Assembly: GCA_016719635.1 (NCBI GenBank)
Contig: JADJYT010000001.1
Coordinates: 124,001-188,000, forward strand
Direction of reading: 5' to 3'
Length of the DNA: 64,000 nucleotides
From: Sphingobacteriales bacterium
Lineage (GTDB): Bacteria > Bacteroidota > Bacteroidia > Chitinophagales > JADIYW01
The stretch's first letter is position 1. Each line of letters opens with the position of its first letter. Both the position numbers and the translations under genes were made by a program. Below the pieces are notes generated by a model, which worked only from the letters and a program-made list of their open reading frames with translations, had not been told where the DNA came from and did not search any database. Positions 1-8,537 of the stretch are shown in pieces.

Positions 1-299
1 GTGAGCGCCCTGTCCTGTAAAGTTATGAAAACATCGGTTTTGCGGGTGTAGATCACCTTTATATCCGGATACTTCGATTCAATTAATTTTCCTAAAGCAA
101 GGATTATTTTCAGGGTTACATCCTTTTCATAGGAATGGCTGGGCCCGTGGCAGCCTGTATCATGTCCGCCATGTCCTGCATCTAAAACGATAGTCTTTAT
201 TTTATAGATTCCTGCCGGTTTTGAGATACATTGTGCAATACTGTGTACAGATAATAGAAATATTAAACAAGCAATCCGTATTTTTGTCCTTTTAAACAT
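1..299 (-). CDS. N-acetylmuramoyl-L-alanine amidase, N-terminal part (cut by window edge)
   Basis: Reading leftwards from an ATG at 299-297, the frame is open to the window edge. It begins with a signal peptide (MFKRTKIRIACLIFLLS, then an Ala-Gln cleavage-like site). This is followed by TIVLDAGHGGHDTG, the zinc-site start of the amidase_3 family (His in DAGHGG), then a KDVTLKI helix and a YTRKTDVFITLQDRA segment, also typical of the family. Members cleave the bond between muramic acid and L-alanine in peptidoglycan. Only about 99 residues are inside the window, so the catalytic Glu and second His cannot be checked. It is divergent from lptD with only about 37 bp between them, a pairing of two envelope genes. 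The family call is firm; the exact substrate is inferred. Confidence 0.9.
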   Translation of the reverse strand, partial: MFKRTKIRIACLIFLLSVHSIAQCISKPAGIYKIKTIVLDAGHGGHDTGCHGPSHSYEKDVTLKIILALGKLIESKYPDIKVIYTRKTDVFITLQDRAL

Positions 300-336
300 A
301 TTTTTGAAACTCAGTAAGTAAATAAATATTGCATCG

Positions 337-3057
337 TTGTTAAGTTTTATTCTGGATAAGCGGTTTGTTTTTTTTCTGATCATATTTTTTATGTCCGCTC
401 CCGTATTTTCCCAAATTGAAAATCAGGATATAACGGAACTAACGAATGACACCTTAGCTCAAACAAACACCGGGCCAAATGTAATTAAATCCCTTATTGA
501 TTCAGTCTCTAAAGATTCCACAATTGTGGATGTAAAAAAGATTAAGATTGCAGAGAATGATTTGGACGATAATGTAAAATACAATGCAGCAGATTCAATT
601 ATTTATGATATTCCGAATAAAACCGTACTGCTTTTTGGGAATGCCCGAATAACGTATCAGGAAATGGATATGAGAGGCGGTTATATCCGGTTTAACTGGG
701 ATAGCAGTGAAGTCTATGCCAGGGCAACACCTGATAGTAGCGGCAACCTGAAAAGAATTGAATTTAAGGATGGGACAGGCGAGTATGTGGCGATGGAAGC
801 GAAATTTAATTTTAAAACTAAAAAAGGTAAAAGTGCCGGGTTGGTAACTAAAGAAATGGAGGGTTATCTTCATGGAGATTATGTCAAAGCAGTGAATGAC
901 TCAACCTTGTATATCAAAAATGCCCGCTATACGACCTGCAGCTATGATCAGCCTCATTTTTATGTAGAGATAGGCAAGGCGAAAGTTATCAAAGACCGGA
1001 TTATTGTCGGTAAGCCTGCTAACATCATCATTGAAGGTGTCCGTACACCATTATTCCTGCCATTTGCCCTCGTGCCATCCATCAAGTCAAAAGGTTCCGG
1101 CCTGATTATGCCCACCTACGGTGAGGCTGGAAATTTAGGGTTTTACTTAAGCGGTATCGGATATTACTGGCATATCAATGATAAGATGGATCTGACAACA
1201 ACCGCCGACATATATACTTTGGGAAGCTGGGCATTGCGCACCAATTTAAATTATAAAGTGATATACAAACACGCCGGAAGCCTGAGTTTTAATATTAATC
1301 AGCAGCGTGGCGGTTCTGATTATGAACGGTTTAACCCTAAAAGACTGAAGGCTCCCATCAACTTCGGATTGCAGTGGCAGATGAATGTGGACCCGAAAAA
1401 GATGTATAACAGCAGTTTTAACATCAACCTGAACATCGTCAGCAACAAAACATACCAGTACCTGAATTCAAGAGATCCGCAAAGTGTGCTGGCGACTAAC
1501 TTTTCCTCGAATATATCCTACAGCAAATACTGGCCCAATAAACCGTACCGCCTGGCATTGAATACCGGCCTGGTACAAAATACACAATCGAAACAGATTT
1601 CTTTGACATTGCCTCAGTTCTCCTTTAACGTCACCCGAATCAATCCTTTTCAGAAGAAAGTCGCCGTTACAAAACGGAAATGGTATGAAAATATAGGTTT
1701 CTCCTATGATTTGAATGTTTCCAATCAGATCAGCGCTACGGATTCTACTTTTCTTTCCAAACAAACATTGAAGAATATGCGCACCAGCATAACGCATAAT
1801 CTCCCGATTTCAGGAAATTTCACGTTGTTTAAATATTTAAACTTTAATGTCGGGTTTAATTACAGGGAAAACTGGTATTTCAGTTATGTCAACAAAACCT
1901 ATCAGGATACGCTGATCAGGCTAAATGAAACAACCAATAGGATTGATACGTTCCTTTATCAGGCAGTACCGGAAACTAAATTTGGATTTAAAACATACCG
2001 GGATTTTAACTTTAATATGAGTTTTAATACCAATCTGTACGGACAGTTACAATTTAAGAAAGGTAAACTCAAGGCTATCCGCCACGTTTTTCGTCCGAGC
2101 CTGAACTTTAATTTCAGTCCTGATTTTACCGCTCCGTTGTTTAAATATATGCGTACGGTGCAAATCGATTCATTCGGCAATACGGAAAAATATTCCATCT
2201 TTCAAAACAATGGAATTATTCCGCCCGGAAAGCAGGGGAGCATTGGGATTAACTTTTCAAACTCCTTGGAAATAAAAGTATACTCCAGGAAAGATACAAT
2301 AAATCATACCAAAAAGATTACCCTGCTAGATAACCTGTCTGTAGGTATGAGTTACAACCTGTTGACCAAACGATTCAGTCCGTTAAGTATCAGTGCCAGT
2401 ACCCGAATTACGGATAAACTGAATTTCAGTATGAATATGAGTTTAGACCCCTATGCGCTGGATAGTCTTGGAGGACAGACAAATACTTTTTATTACAAAG
2501 AACGAAAACAGCTTTTCAGGTTATCTTCCTTAAATATTTCCCTGAGCGGCAGTATACACTCCAAGAAAGGATTGAATGAACAGGCGGAAATGAATAAATC
2601 ACTCTATGTAAATCAGGGGTTAAACAACCAGTTCTACCAAAAAGGAGTTTATGAAAGGGACTACTATAATTTTAATATCCCGTGGTCGATAAACTATCAG
2701 TACAGCTTAAATTTGGCCCGTTTTAAATATAATAAAAAAGACACCACAGCTATTACACAAACGCTGGCACTTGGTTTTGATCTGAATATTACCAAGAAAT
2801 GGAAGATCAATGTCTCTTCCGGGTTTGATCTTACCCATAAAAGTGTAACCCGGACCGATATTTCCGTTGTTCGTGATTTACACTGCTGGCAAATGGAATT
2901 CAAGTGGACGCCGCTTGGCTTTCAGCAGGGATTTTATATGACGGTATACGTCACTTCACAGCAGTTCAGCTGGTTGAAATTACAAAAACAGAAAGCATTC
3001 TTTGAAAGTGGATTCTTTGGAAGCGGATTTAATCCAAGTACATTTATACCGAGGTAA
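337..3057 (+). CDS. lptD: LPS-assembly outer membrane protein LptD homologue
   Basis: A 906-residue outer-membrane protein. Residues 1-25 look like a signal peptide ending in PVFSQ. An OstA/LptA-like periplasmic domain follows at about 75-230 (segments such as DSIIYDIPNKTVLLFGNARI and YLHGDYVKAVNDSTLYIKNARY). After this comes the LptD hallmark LPFALVPSIKSKGSGLIMP at about 240, then a long beta-barrel rich in alternating aromatic and polar strands. LptD places lipopolysaccharide in the outer leaflet. The only plausible start is TTG at 337: an in-frame stop lies at 319-321 and no ATG precedes the signal peptide. It is convergent with the DUF4159 gene, with 2 bp between the stops. Length is usual for Bacteroidota LptD. 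Confidence 0.9.
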   Translation: MLSFILDKRFVFFLIIFFMSAPVFSQIENQDITELTNDTLAQTNTGPNVIKSLIDSVSKDSTIVDVKKIKIAENDLDDNVKYNAADSIIYDIPNKTVLLFGNARITYQEMDMRGGYIRFNWDSSEVYARATPDSSGNLKRIEFKDGTGEYVAMEAKFNFKTKKGKSAGLVTKEMEGYLHGDYVKAVNDSTLYIKNARYTTCSYDQPHFYVEIGKAKVIKDRIIVGKPANIIIEGVRTPLFLPFALVPSIKSKGSGLIMPTYGEAGNLGFYLSGIGYYWHINDKMDLTTTADIYTLGSWALRTNLNYKVIYKHAGSLSFNINQQRGGSDYERFNPKRLKAPINFGLQWQMNVDPKKMYNSSFNINLNIVSNKTYQYLNSRDPQSVLATNFSSNISYSKYWPNKPYRLALNTGLVQNTQSKQISLTLPQFSFNVTRINPFQKKVAVTKRKWYENIGFSYDLNVSNQISATDSTFLSKQTLKNMRTSITHNLPISGNFTLFKYLNFNVGFNYRENWYFSYVNKTYQDTLIRLNETTNRIDTFLYQAVPETKFGFKTYRDFNFNMSFNTNLYGQLQFKKGKLKAIRHVFRPSLNFNFSPDFTAPLFKYMRTVQIDSFGNTEKYSIFQNNGIIPPGKQGSIGINFSNSLEIKVYSRKDTINHTKKITLLDNLSVGMSYNLLTKRFSPLSISASTRITDKLNFSMNMSLDPYALDSLGGQTNTFYYKERKQLFRLSSLNISLSGSIHSKKGLNEQAEMNKSLYVNQGLNNQFYQKGVYERDYYNFNIPWSINYQYSLNLARFKYNKKDTTAITQTLALGFDLNITKKWKINVSSGFDLTHKSVTRTDISVVRDLHCWQMEFKWTPLGFQQGFYMTVYVTSQQFSWLKLQKQKAFFESGFFGSGFNPSTFIPR

Positions 3058-3059
3058 AA

Positions 3060-3731
3060 TCATTTGGTAAAGGCATATTGAATAATATTTGCACCCATTT
3101 TCAGAGCCTTAGCCCTGGTTTCAGGATAATCATTGTGAACGGTTGCATCCTCCCATCCGTCTCCTAAGTCACATTCGTAATCATAAAAACAGACCAGCTT
3201 TCCCTGATAAATCAACCCAAACCCCTGCGCAGATTTGCCCTCGTGTTCATGTATTTTTGGTAATCCGTTGGGAAAATCAAATTTCTGATGATAGATTGGA
3301 TGAGAGAAAGGAAGCTCGACAAACTCTATTTCAGGAAAAACTTTCTTCATGGCCAGTCGAACGAATTTGTCTATGCCAAAATTATCAGAAATATGCAGAA
3401 ACCCGCCTGCTATCAGGTAGTTACGCATGTTTTCTGCTTCCTGATTGGTAAAAATGATATTGCCATGTCCGGTAATATGGACCAGCGAGTAGTTGAATAA
3501 CGTGGCACTGCCCGGTTCCACTTCTTCAATGTCAAAATTCAGGTTGAGGTTCAACTGCTGATTACAGTATTTTGCAAGATTGGGCAGCGAAGTGGGATTC
3601 GCATACCAGTCGCCGCCGCCCTTGTATTTTAATAAGCCGATTTTTGCAGTTGTCTTTACCTGACTGAAAAGCAAAATAGGATAAACGGCAAATACTGTAA
3701 TAAATGTCTTTATGCTGGTTGCTCGATTCAT
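3060..3731 (-). CDS. DUF4159 domain secreted protein
   Basis: A 223-residue protein with an N-terminal signal peptide (about residues 1-23, ending VYPILLFSQ). The remainder matches what I recognise as DUF4159: KIGLLKYKGGGDWYANP near the N terminus, LVHITGHGNI, then a LIAGGFLHISDNFG segment and a C-terminal DLGDGWEDATVHND. The family resembles class I glutamine-amidotransferase-like or ThuA-like folds and is found in Bacteroidota, often near MoxR/vWA or envelope genes. Its function is not established. It ends 2 bp from lptD on the opposite strand and lies 6 bp downstream of rsmE on the same strand, so it is probably co-transcribed with rsmE, rsmD and the DUF3822 gene. Confidence 0.8.
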   Translation of the reverse strand: MNRATSIKTFITVFAVYPILLFSQVKTTAKIGLLKYKGGGDWYANPTSLPNLAKYCNQQLNLNLNFDIEEVEPGSATLFNYSLVHITGHGNIIFTNQEAENMRNYLIAGGFLHISDNFGIDKFVRLAMKKVFPEIEFVELPFSHPIYHQKFDFPNGLPKIHEHEGKSAQGFGLIYQGKLVCFYDYECDLGDGWEDATVHNDYPETRAKALKMGANIIQYAFTK

Positions 3732-3737
3732 TTCTTT

Positions 3738-4448
3738 TTAATTATCGTTTATCACCTTAATGATGGCACAGGCCATCATACCTGCAGTCTCTACCCGCAA
3801 GATAGAATTTCCGAGTGAAACGGGGATATAATTTTTGTTAAGCGCAGTTTGAATTTCATTTTTGGTAAAATCACCTTCCGGACCAATTAAAAGCAATGCT
3901 GCTTCATTTTTCTTGTATACATCTTTCAGCAGGTTTCTTTCCTCTTCGCAGTGGGCTATGTAATGATTGGAAAATTGAAGCGCCTCAAAATCTGAAAAGG
4001 CTTCTTTCAGCGGGGTTAATGCATGTACAACAGGAAAAAATAGTTGCCCGCTCTGTTTGGCGGCTGAAATGCTGATTTGCTGCAATCGTTCCAGTTTGAT
4101 GGTTTGTTTTTCCGTTCGCTCCGTCAAAATAGGGAAGATGTGGGCAATTCCGATTTCTGTTGCCTTTTCAATAAACCACTCCAGCCTTGCCGGATTTTTA
4201 GTCGGAGCAATGCCTATAGACAGCTTATTGCTGTTTTCAAATTGCTCTTTTTTGATTCCCGAAATGGATATATGTACTTCCTGCCTGTTTATTGCAGTTA
4301 TAATTCCGGCATACAGGATGCCGTTTCCGTTTAGGACTTCAACGGTATCCCCTTCTTTGCAACGCAATACTTTTATACAATGCTGTGCCTCTTCCTTTTC
4401 CAGGAAAAGGAGATTGTTTTGAATGAGCTGACTGTAAAACCGTTTCAT
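3738..4448 (-). CDS. rsmE: 16S rRNA (uracil1498-N3)-methyltransferase RsmE
   Basis: A 236-residue SPOUT-class methyltransferase. An N-terminal PUA-like domain (residues about 1-70, with HCIKVLRCKEGDTVEVLNG) is followed by the RsmE core: IGIAPTKNPARLEWFIEKAT, then PILTERTEK, ISAAKQSGQ, LLIGPEGDFTKNEI at about 188-201 and SLGNSILRVETAG at about 212-224. The last two form the SAM-binding trefoil knot. The enzyme methylates N3 of U1498 in 16S rRNA. The start ATG overlaps the rsmD stop by 4 bp, so the two rRNA methyltransferases are translationally coupled. All expected motifs are present and the length is normal. Confidence 0.95.
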   Translation of the reverse strand: MKRFYSQLIQNNLLFLEKEEAQHCIKVLRCKEGDTVEVLNGNGILYAGIITAINRQEVHISISGIKKEQFENSNKLSIGIAPTKNPARLEWFIEKATEIGIAHIFPILTERTEKQTIKLERLQQISISAAKQSGQLFFPVVHALTPLKEAFSDFEALQFSNHYIAHCEEERNLLKDVYKKNEAALLLIGPEGDFTKNEIQTALNKNYIPVSLGNSILRVETAGMMACAIIKVINDN

Positions 4449-4993
4449 GCTTCTTCATTTTCGTCTCCGAAAAACCAAAAATGGGTTTGTCCGTAATTAC
4501 GGACTTCCAGCAGTTTAGGATGATCCGTAAAGTCGTGTTTGGGCGACGTTTCCAGAATAAACATTCCGCCTTCTGTCAATAATTTCTGATCGAAAATGAT
4601 GCCCGGCATTTCATCGATGCAATCGAGTGCATACGGTGGTCCGGCAAATATAAGATCATATTGCTGTTTGCAGTTTCTGGCAAAGGCGACAGCGTCTCCA
4701 AAGATGATTTTATGGTTCGGGATCTTCACTTCCTCACTCATCTTTTTAATGAATCCAAGGCTTATCTTACTCATATCCACCGATGTGATATCCGTACAGC
4801 CGCGTGAAAATATTTCCATATCGAGGCTGCCGGTTCCGGCAAATAAATCCAAAAATTTCACTTCTCTGAAATCAAAATGATTGTTTAAGATGTTGAACAG
4901 TGCTTCTTTGGCAAAATCAGTGGTGGGACGTGCCGGAATATTCCGAGGCGGATAAAATCGTTTGCCTTTTAATGTACCTGATATGATTCTCAT
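4445..4993 (-). CDS. rsmD: RsmD-family 16S rRNA guanine-N2 methyltransferase with altered motif IV
   Basis: A 182-residue Rossmann-fold methyltransferase. MRIISGTLKGKRFYPPR and RPTTDFAKEALFNIL are typical RsmD N-terminal blocks. FLDLFAGTGSLDMEIFSRG (about 47-65) is the SAM-binding motif I. The expected catalytic motif IV, (D/N)PP(Y/F), reads G118-P-P-Y here (IFAGPPYAL), so the first acidic or amide residue is replaced by glycine. RsmD methylates N2 of G966 in 16S rRNA, using that residue to position the guanine amine. The rest of the protein looks intact. The gene lies between DUF3822 and rsmE in one minus-strand cluster. Family membership is firm; activity is uncertain because of the G118 change. 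Confidence 0.88.
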   Translation of the reverse strand: MRIISGTLKGKRFYPPRNIPARPTTDFAKEALFNILNNHFDFREVKFLDLFAGTGSLDMEIFSRGCTDITSVDMSKISLGFIKKMSEEVKIPNHKIIFGDAVAFARNCKQQYDLIFAGPPYALDCIDEMPGIIFDQKLLTEGGMFILETSPKHDFTDHPKLLEVRNYGQTHFWFFGDENEEA

Positions 4994-5020
4994 GACTGGA
5001 TATGACTGACGGGAGGGGAA

Positions 5021-5797
5021 TTAATTCTCCAAACCCAACCCTAATAAATTGATATAATAGTGTAACGGAATATCTTCAATGGTATATAAAAACGGCAAGG
5101 TGTTCTTGAGTGTTCTGTCTATTTCAAAGTTTCGGATAAATCCATACGTTGTGGAATACATGGGAGACTTTTCTTCAATAAATCCGTACAGATAGGTCGG
5201 AAATTCATTTATATCCAGGCTTAGATGTTCATAGGATAAACGGAGATAATAGAGCAGGTCTTCTTTTGACTTTACCAGGAACTTATTGTAGTAAAAATTT
5301 TCCGAGTCCTTTTTATAACAGATGGTGAGTTCTTCTCCATACAGATTGGCTGACAGGTAATTTTTGAAAGACAGTTTTGAATTGTAAAATTGCAGCAATC
5401 CGTAGTCAGAACAATAGAAAGTGACATTGGGCAAATGATTTTCAATAAAACTGATGGTTTTGTCAGGCAAAGAAAAATAAACCCAGAAATGCTCGTTTAG
5501 CTTGTTTTTCAGATACGTTATTTCTGTGCTGTCAGAAAATCCTAGGGTATTGAATATTTGCCTCGCATTATCGGTCTTTTCCGGCAAAACGGTGTATTCC
5601 GGAGAATAGATCGATACTTTACTCTCTTTGAAGGGTAAATTGAAAATTTCCTGATGAACCGAAAACCAGGTCGCAATCGTATCCAAAGATAAATTTTTAC
5701 CTATTGGCTGTTCAATTACCTTCACATCAAAATATACAATCTTTCTGATTTCCTGTTCAAGAATGGAAAAGGACAGGCAATAAGGATGCAAATGCAT
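5021..5797 (-). CDS. DUF3822 family protein
   Basis: A protein of at least 258 residues that I recognise as DUF3822, a Bacteroidota family commonly placed beside rsmD, as here (27 bp gap). It has no signal peptide. It looks like a two-lobed actin/hexokinase-like (ASKHA-type) fold, with segments such as FYCSDYGLLQFYN and LTICYKKDSENFYYNKFLV, but function is unknown. The first ATG (5797) gives MHLHPYCLSFSIL. The frame remains open upstream for about 18 more codons (to a stop near 5852), and that stretch (NLELL just before the ATG) also looks like family sequence. It contains no ATG, GTG or TTG, so the true start may be the ATG or a rare codon such as the CTG directly before it. Confidence 0.75.
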   Translation of the reverse strand: MHLHPYCLSFSILEQEIRKIVYFDVKVIEQPIGKNLSLDTIATWFSVHQEIFNLPFKESKVSIYSPEYTVLPEKTDNARQIFNTLGFSDSTEITYLKNKLNEHFWVYFSLPDKTISFIENHLPNVTFYCSDYGLLQFYNSKLSFKNYLSANLYGEELTICYKKDSENFYYNKFLVKSKEDLLYYLRLSYEHLSLDINEFPTYLYGFIEEKSPMYSTTYGFIRNFEIDRTLKNTLPFLYTIEDIPLHYYINLLGLGLEN

Positions 5798-5888
5798 CAG
5801 TAATTCAAGGTTTTGGGAGCGTTTGAGTATGTCTAATGACGGGTTGATAGGCTATTTTTTTACAAACATAGTTTTTTTATCTATTTTT

Positions 5889-5919
5889 TTGGCTTTTTAG
5901 GTTTGACTTTATACATTTG
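5889..5919 (+). promoter_or_regulatory. Promoter of sucC (Bacteroidota type)
   Basis: A TTG at 5889-5891 and TACATTTG at 5912-5919 are separated by 20 bp. This matches the Bacteroidota sigma-A consensus TTG-N19/20-TAnnTTTG. The -7 box ends only 4 bp before the sucC ATG at 5924, so transcription would start at or beside the start codon. The resulting mRNA would be leaderless or nearly so. Confidence 0.65.
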
Positions 5920-5923
5920 ACCC

Positions 5924-7114
5924 ATGAATTTACACGAATATCAGGGAAAAGAACTTTTAAAGCAATTTGGAGTCAAAGTACAGGAAGGAATTGTAGCGGA
6001 AACGGTAGAACAGGCCATTGATGCCTGGAATACCCTAAAAACCAGAACAGGAAAAGACGGAGTAGTCGTAAAAGCACAAATTCATGCCGGTGGCCGCGGA
6101 AAAGGAGGAGGGGTTAAATTCGCTCCCAATCTGGAGGCACTGAAGGAAAAGGCGGCTACTATTTTAGGAATGACACTGGTGACGCCCCAAACGGGTCCAC
6201 AGGGAAAAGTCGTGCATAAAATCTTTATCGGAGAAGATGCCTATTATGAAGGTGCATCTCCTACCAGGGAATTTTATATGTCTGTTTTACTGGATAGAAA
6301 CAAAGAGTGCAATGCCATCGTTTATTCAGCTGAAGGCGGGATGGATATTGAACACGTAGCAGAACATACTCCTGAAAAGATTTTTAAAGAATGGATTAAC
6401 CCATTAGTGGGAATTCAGCCTTTTCAGGCCAGAAGAGTCGCTTTCAACCTGGGTTTGAGCGGAACAGCCTTTAAGGAGATGGTGGATTTCGTGCAGCGTC
6501 TGTACAAGGCTTATGAAGCTTCGGATGCCAGCCTGTTTGAAATAAATCCGGTTTTGAAAACCTCGGATGATAAGATCATTGCCGTGGATGCAAAGGTCAA
6601 TCTGGACGACAATGCTTTATATCGTCACAAAGACCTGGAGGAACAGCGGGATTTACTGGAAGAAGATCCGACGGAAGTGGAAGCCGGAGAGGCGGATTTA
6701 AATTATGTGAAACTGGATGGCAATGTCGGATGTATGGTTAATGGTGCAGGATTGGCCATGGCGACGATGGATATCATTAAACTGAGTGGAGGAGAACCTG
6801 CCAACTTCCTCGATGTGGGTGGCACCGCCAATGCAGAGCGGGTGGAAAAAGCTTTCCGAATTATCCTGAAAGATCCGCATGTGAAAGCTATCCTGATCAA
6901 TATTTTTGGCGGTATCGTTCGTTGCGACCGGGTAGCCGAAGGTGTCATTGAAGCCTATAAAAATATAGGAACGATTGACATTCCCATCATTGTCCGTTTA
7001 CAGGGAACCAATGCTGAGATAGCCAAAAAGATGATTGAAGAATCCGGACTGAAAGTTCAGTCCGCTATTCTATTGTCAGAAGCTGCTGATTTAGTCAGCA
7101 AAGCGGTAGCCTGA
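5924..7114 (+). CDS. sucC: Succinyl-CoA ligase (ADP-forming) beta subunit
   Basis: A 396-residue protein starting MNLHEYQGKELLKQFGV, the invariant SucC N terminus, which fixes the start codon. ATP-grasp domain features include HAGGRGKGGGVKFA at about 52-65 and SLFEINPVLKTSDDKIIAVDAKVNLDDNA, which carries the Mg-nucleotide ligands. The C-terminal ligase domain has FLDVGGTANAERV and INIFGGIVRCD (about 325). It forms succinate and ATP from succinyl-CoA in the TCA cycle together with SucD. No sucD is next to it in this window; in many Bacteroidota the two subunits are unlinked. It is monocistronic: its own promoter abuts the ATG and a strong terminator follows 26 bp after the stop. Confidence 0.97.
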   Translation: MNLHEYQGKELLKQFGVKVQEGIVAETVEQAIDAWNTLKTRTGKDGVVVKAQIHAGGRGKGGGVKFAPNLEALKEKAATILGMTLVTPQTGPQGKVVHKIFIGEDAYYEGASPTREFYMSVLLDRNKECNAIVYSAEGGMDIEHVAEHTPEKIFKEWINPLVGIQPFQARRVAFNLGLSGTAFKEMVDFVQRLYKAYEASDASLFEINPVLKTSDDKIIAVDAKVNLDDNALYRHKDLEEQRDLLEEDPTEVEAGEADLNYVKLDGNVGCMVNGAGLAMATMDIIKLSGGEPANFLDVGGTANAERVEKAFRIILKDPHVKAILINIFGGIVRCDRVAEGVIEAYKNIGTIDIPIIVRLQGTNAEIAKKMIEESGLKVQSAILLSEAADLVSKAVA

Positions 7115-7140
7115 TTTATAGCAGAAATATATTGACAATT

Positions 7141-7162
7141 AGTCGCCTTATGGCGACTTTTT
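7141..7162 (+). terminator. Rho-independent terminator after sucC
   Basis: A perfect 7-bp stem, AGTCGCC (7141-7147) and GGCGACT (7152-7158), has a 4-base loop and is followed by a run of T residues. It lies 26 bp after the sucC stop. Confidence 0.9.
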
Positions 7163-7267
7163 GTGTCTTATGTCATTGATTATCAATAACTGTTGAAAAC
7201 TAAATGCCTTTCCTTAACATGACATTTACAAAAATGATATAGATTGCTTCTAATAAAATAATGAATT

Positions 7268-7765
7268 ATGGAATTAAAAATTAATTTTTTAGTGGTGGGA
7301 CTAACCTCGTTGGTGCCACTTTTGATTGGGTTTGTCTGGTATAATCCAAAAGTATTCGGGAAAGCCTGGATGGAAGTTTGTGGTTTTGATGAAGCCAAAA
7401 TGAATGAAGGTTTTAACATGCCGCTGGTTTTTGGCTTAACGTTGGTTTTAGGATTCTTTCTGTCTTTCTCCCTGACCGCTATGGTAATTCACCAGATGGG
7501 ACTTTTCTCCATGCTGCAAAATCATGCGGCTGATGCAGCTGCACAAAAGATTTTCAACGATACGATGAGTACCTATGGCAATGAATTCCGGACATTCAAA
7601 CACGGAGCTTTACACGGAACTATTGGTGCGATTACCGTTGCTTTGCCGGTATTGGGGATAAACGCACTCTTTGAGCGCAGAGGGTTTAAATATATAGGTA
7701 TTCATTTAGGATATTGGGTCGTTACCATGCTGCTGATGGGTGGTATCATTTGTCAGTTTGCCTGA
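7268..7765 (+). CDS. DUF1761 membrane protein
   Basis: A 165-residue protein with four predicted membrane segments, at about 8-25, 52-75, 115-135 and 143-163. FLVVGLTSLVPLLIGFVWYNPKVFG is the characteristic N terminus of DUF1761 (GxxWYxPxxFGxxW, here with KAWMEVCGF following). The family is a small inner-membrane protein of unknown function. The gene is bounded on both sides by clear terminators and is therefore a single transcription unit. The ATG at 7268 is the only start that keeps the first transmembrane segment complete. Confidence 0.8.
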   Translation: MELKINFLVVGLTSLVPLLIGFVWYNPKVFGKAWMEVCGFDEAKMNEGFNMPLVFGLTLVLGFFLSFSLTAMVIHQMGLFSMLQNHAADAAAQKIFNDTMSTYGNEFRTFKHGALHGTIGAITVALPVLGINALFERRGFKYIGIHLGYWVVTMLLMGGIICQFA

Positions 7766-7789
7766 TATGAAACTTTGTATAATTATTAG

Positions 7790-7814
7790 GTCGCCGAAAG
7801 GCGGCTTTTTTTTA
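7790..7814 (+). terminator. Rho-independent terminator after the DUF1761 gene
   Basis: The stem GTCGCC (7790-7795) pairs with GGCGGC (7800-7805, one G-T wobble) around a GAAA tetraloop. A run of nine T residues follows. Confidence 0.9.
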
Positions 7815-7863
7815 TTTTTATACTTATTTTTAAGAAATAATACTCAAGACTTACAACTAATTC

Positions 7864-8484
7864 ATGCTCCTCGAAATATTTCCACAAAATATAGATATGC
7901 GCAAGATGCAAAAGGTGGTCGAATGCCTGCGCAACGGAGGATTGGTGATTTATCCGACAGACACGGTATATGGTTTGGGTTGTGATATTTTTAATAAAGA
8001 CGCCGTGGAGAAGATCTGCCGGATAAAAGGAGTAAAGCCGGATAAGATGAATTTCTCTTTCATCTGTAATGACTTGAGCCATATCAGCGATTATACGCTG
8101 AACGTGGATACACCCACCTACAAACTGATGAAGCGCTGTCTGCCAGGAGCTTACACGTTTATCCTGAAAGCAAATAATTCCATTCCCAAACTATTTAAAA
8201 ACAATAAAAAAACGGTTGGTATCCGGGTGCCGGATAATGAAATAGCCAGGACCATCGTAAAGGAATTGGGCAATCCCATCATTACGACTTCCGTACATCA
8301 TGAAGACGATGTCATCGATTACATCACGGACCCTTATGCCATTCATGAACGGTATGAACATCTCGTGGACATGGTGATTGATGGCGGACCGGGGGGCTAT
8401 CATCCATCCACCATCATTGACTGTACCGGTGACATACCTGTTGTTGTGCGGGAAGGTGCAGGGGCTGTTGATGACTTTATGTAA
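7864..8484 (+). CDS. Sua5/YciO/YrdC-family protein (threonylcarbamoyl-AMP synthase-like)
   Basis: A 206-residue YrdC-fold protein. GGLVIYPTDTVYGLGCDIFN (about 24-43) is the nucleotide-binding signature, followed by IKGVKPDKMNFSFIC, LPGAYTFILKANNSIP, VGIRVPDN and PIITTSVH. The C-terminal DMVIDGGPGGYHPSTIIDC carries the conserved PSTI block. TsaC/Sua5 enzymes make threonylcarbamoyl-AMP for the tRNA t6A modification. The KPDKMNFSFIC variant and overall length are closer to the YciO branch, whose role is less certain, so I give no symbol. The next gene starts 54 bp downstream on the same strand. Confidence 0.85.
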   Translation: MLLEIFPQNIDMRKMQKVVECLRNGGLVIYPTDTVYGLGCDIFNKDAVEKICRIKGVKPDKMNFSFICNDLSHISDYTLNVDTPTYKLMKRCLPGAYTFILKANNSIPKLFKNNKKTVGIRVPDNEIARTIVKELGNPIITTSVHHEDDVIDYITDPYAIHERYEHLVDMVIDGGPGGYHPSTIIDCTGDIPVVVREGAGAVDDFM

Positions 8485-8537
8485 CAGGTGTGTAACAACC
8501 ATCGTATTTTTCGCTAATTTTAATCTAAATTGTCCGA

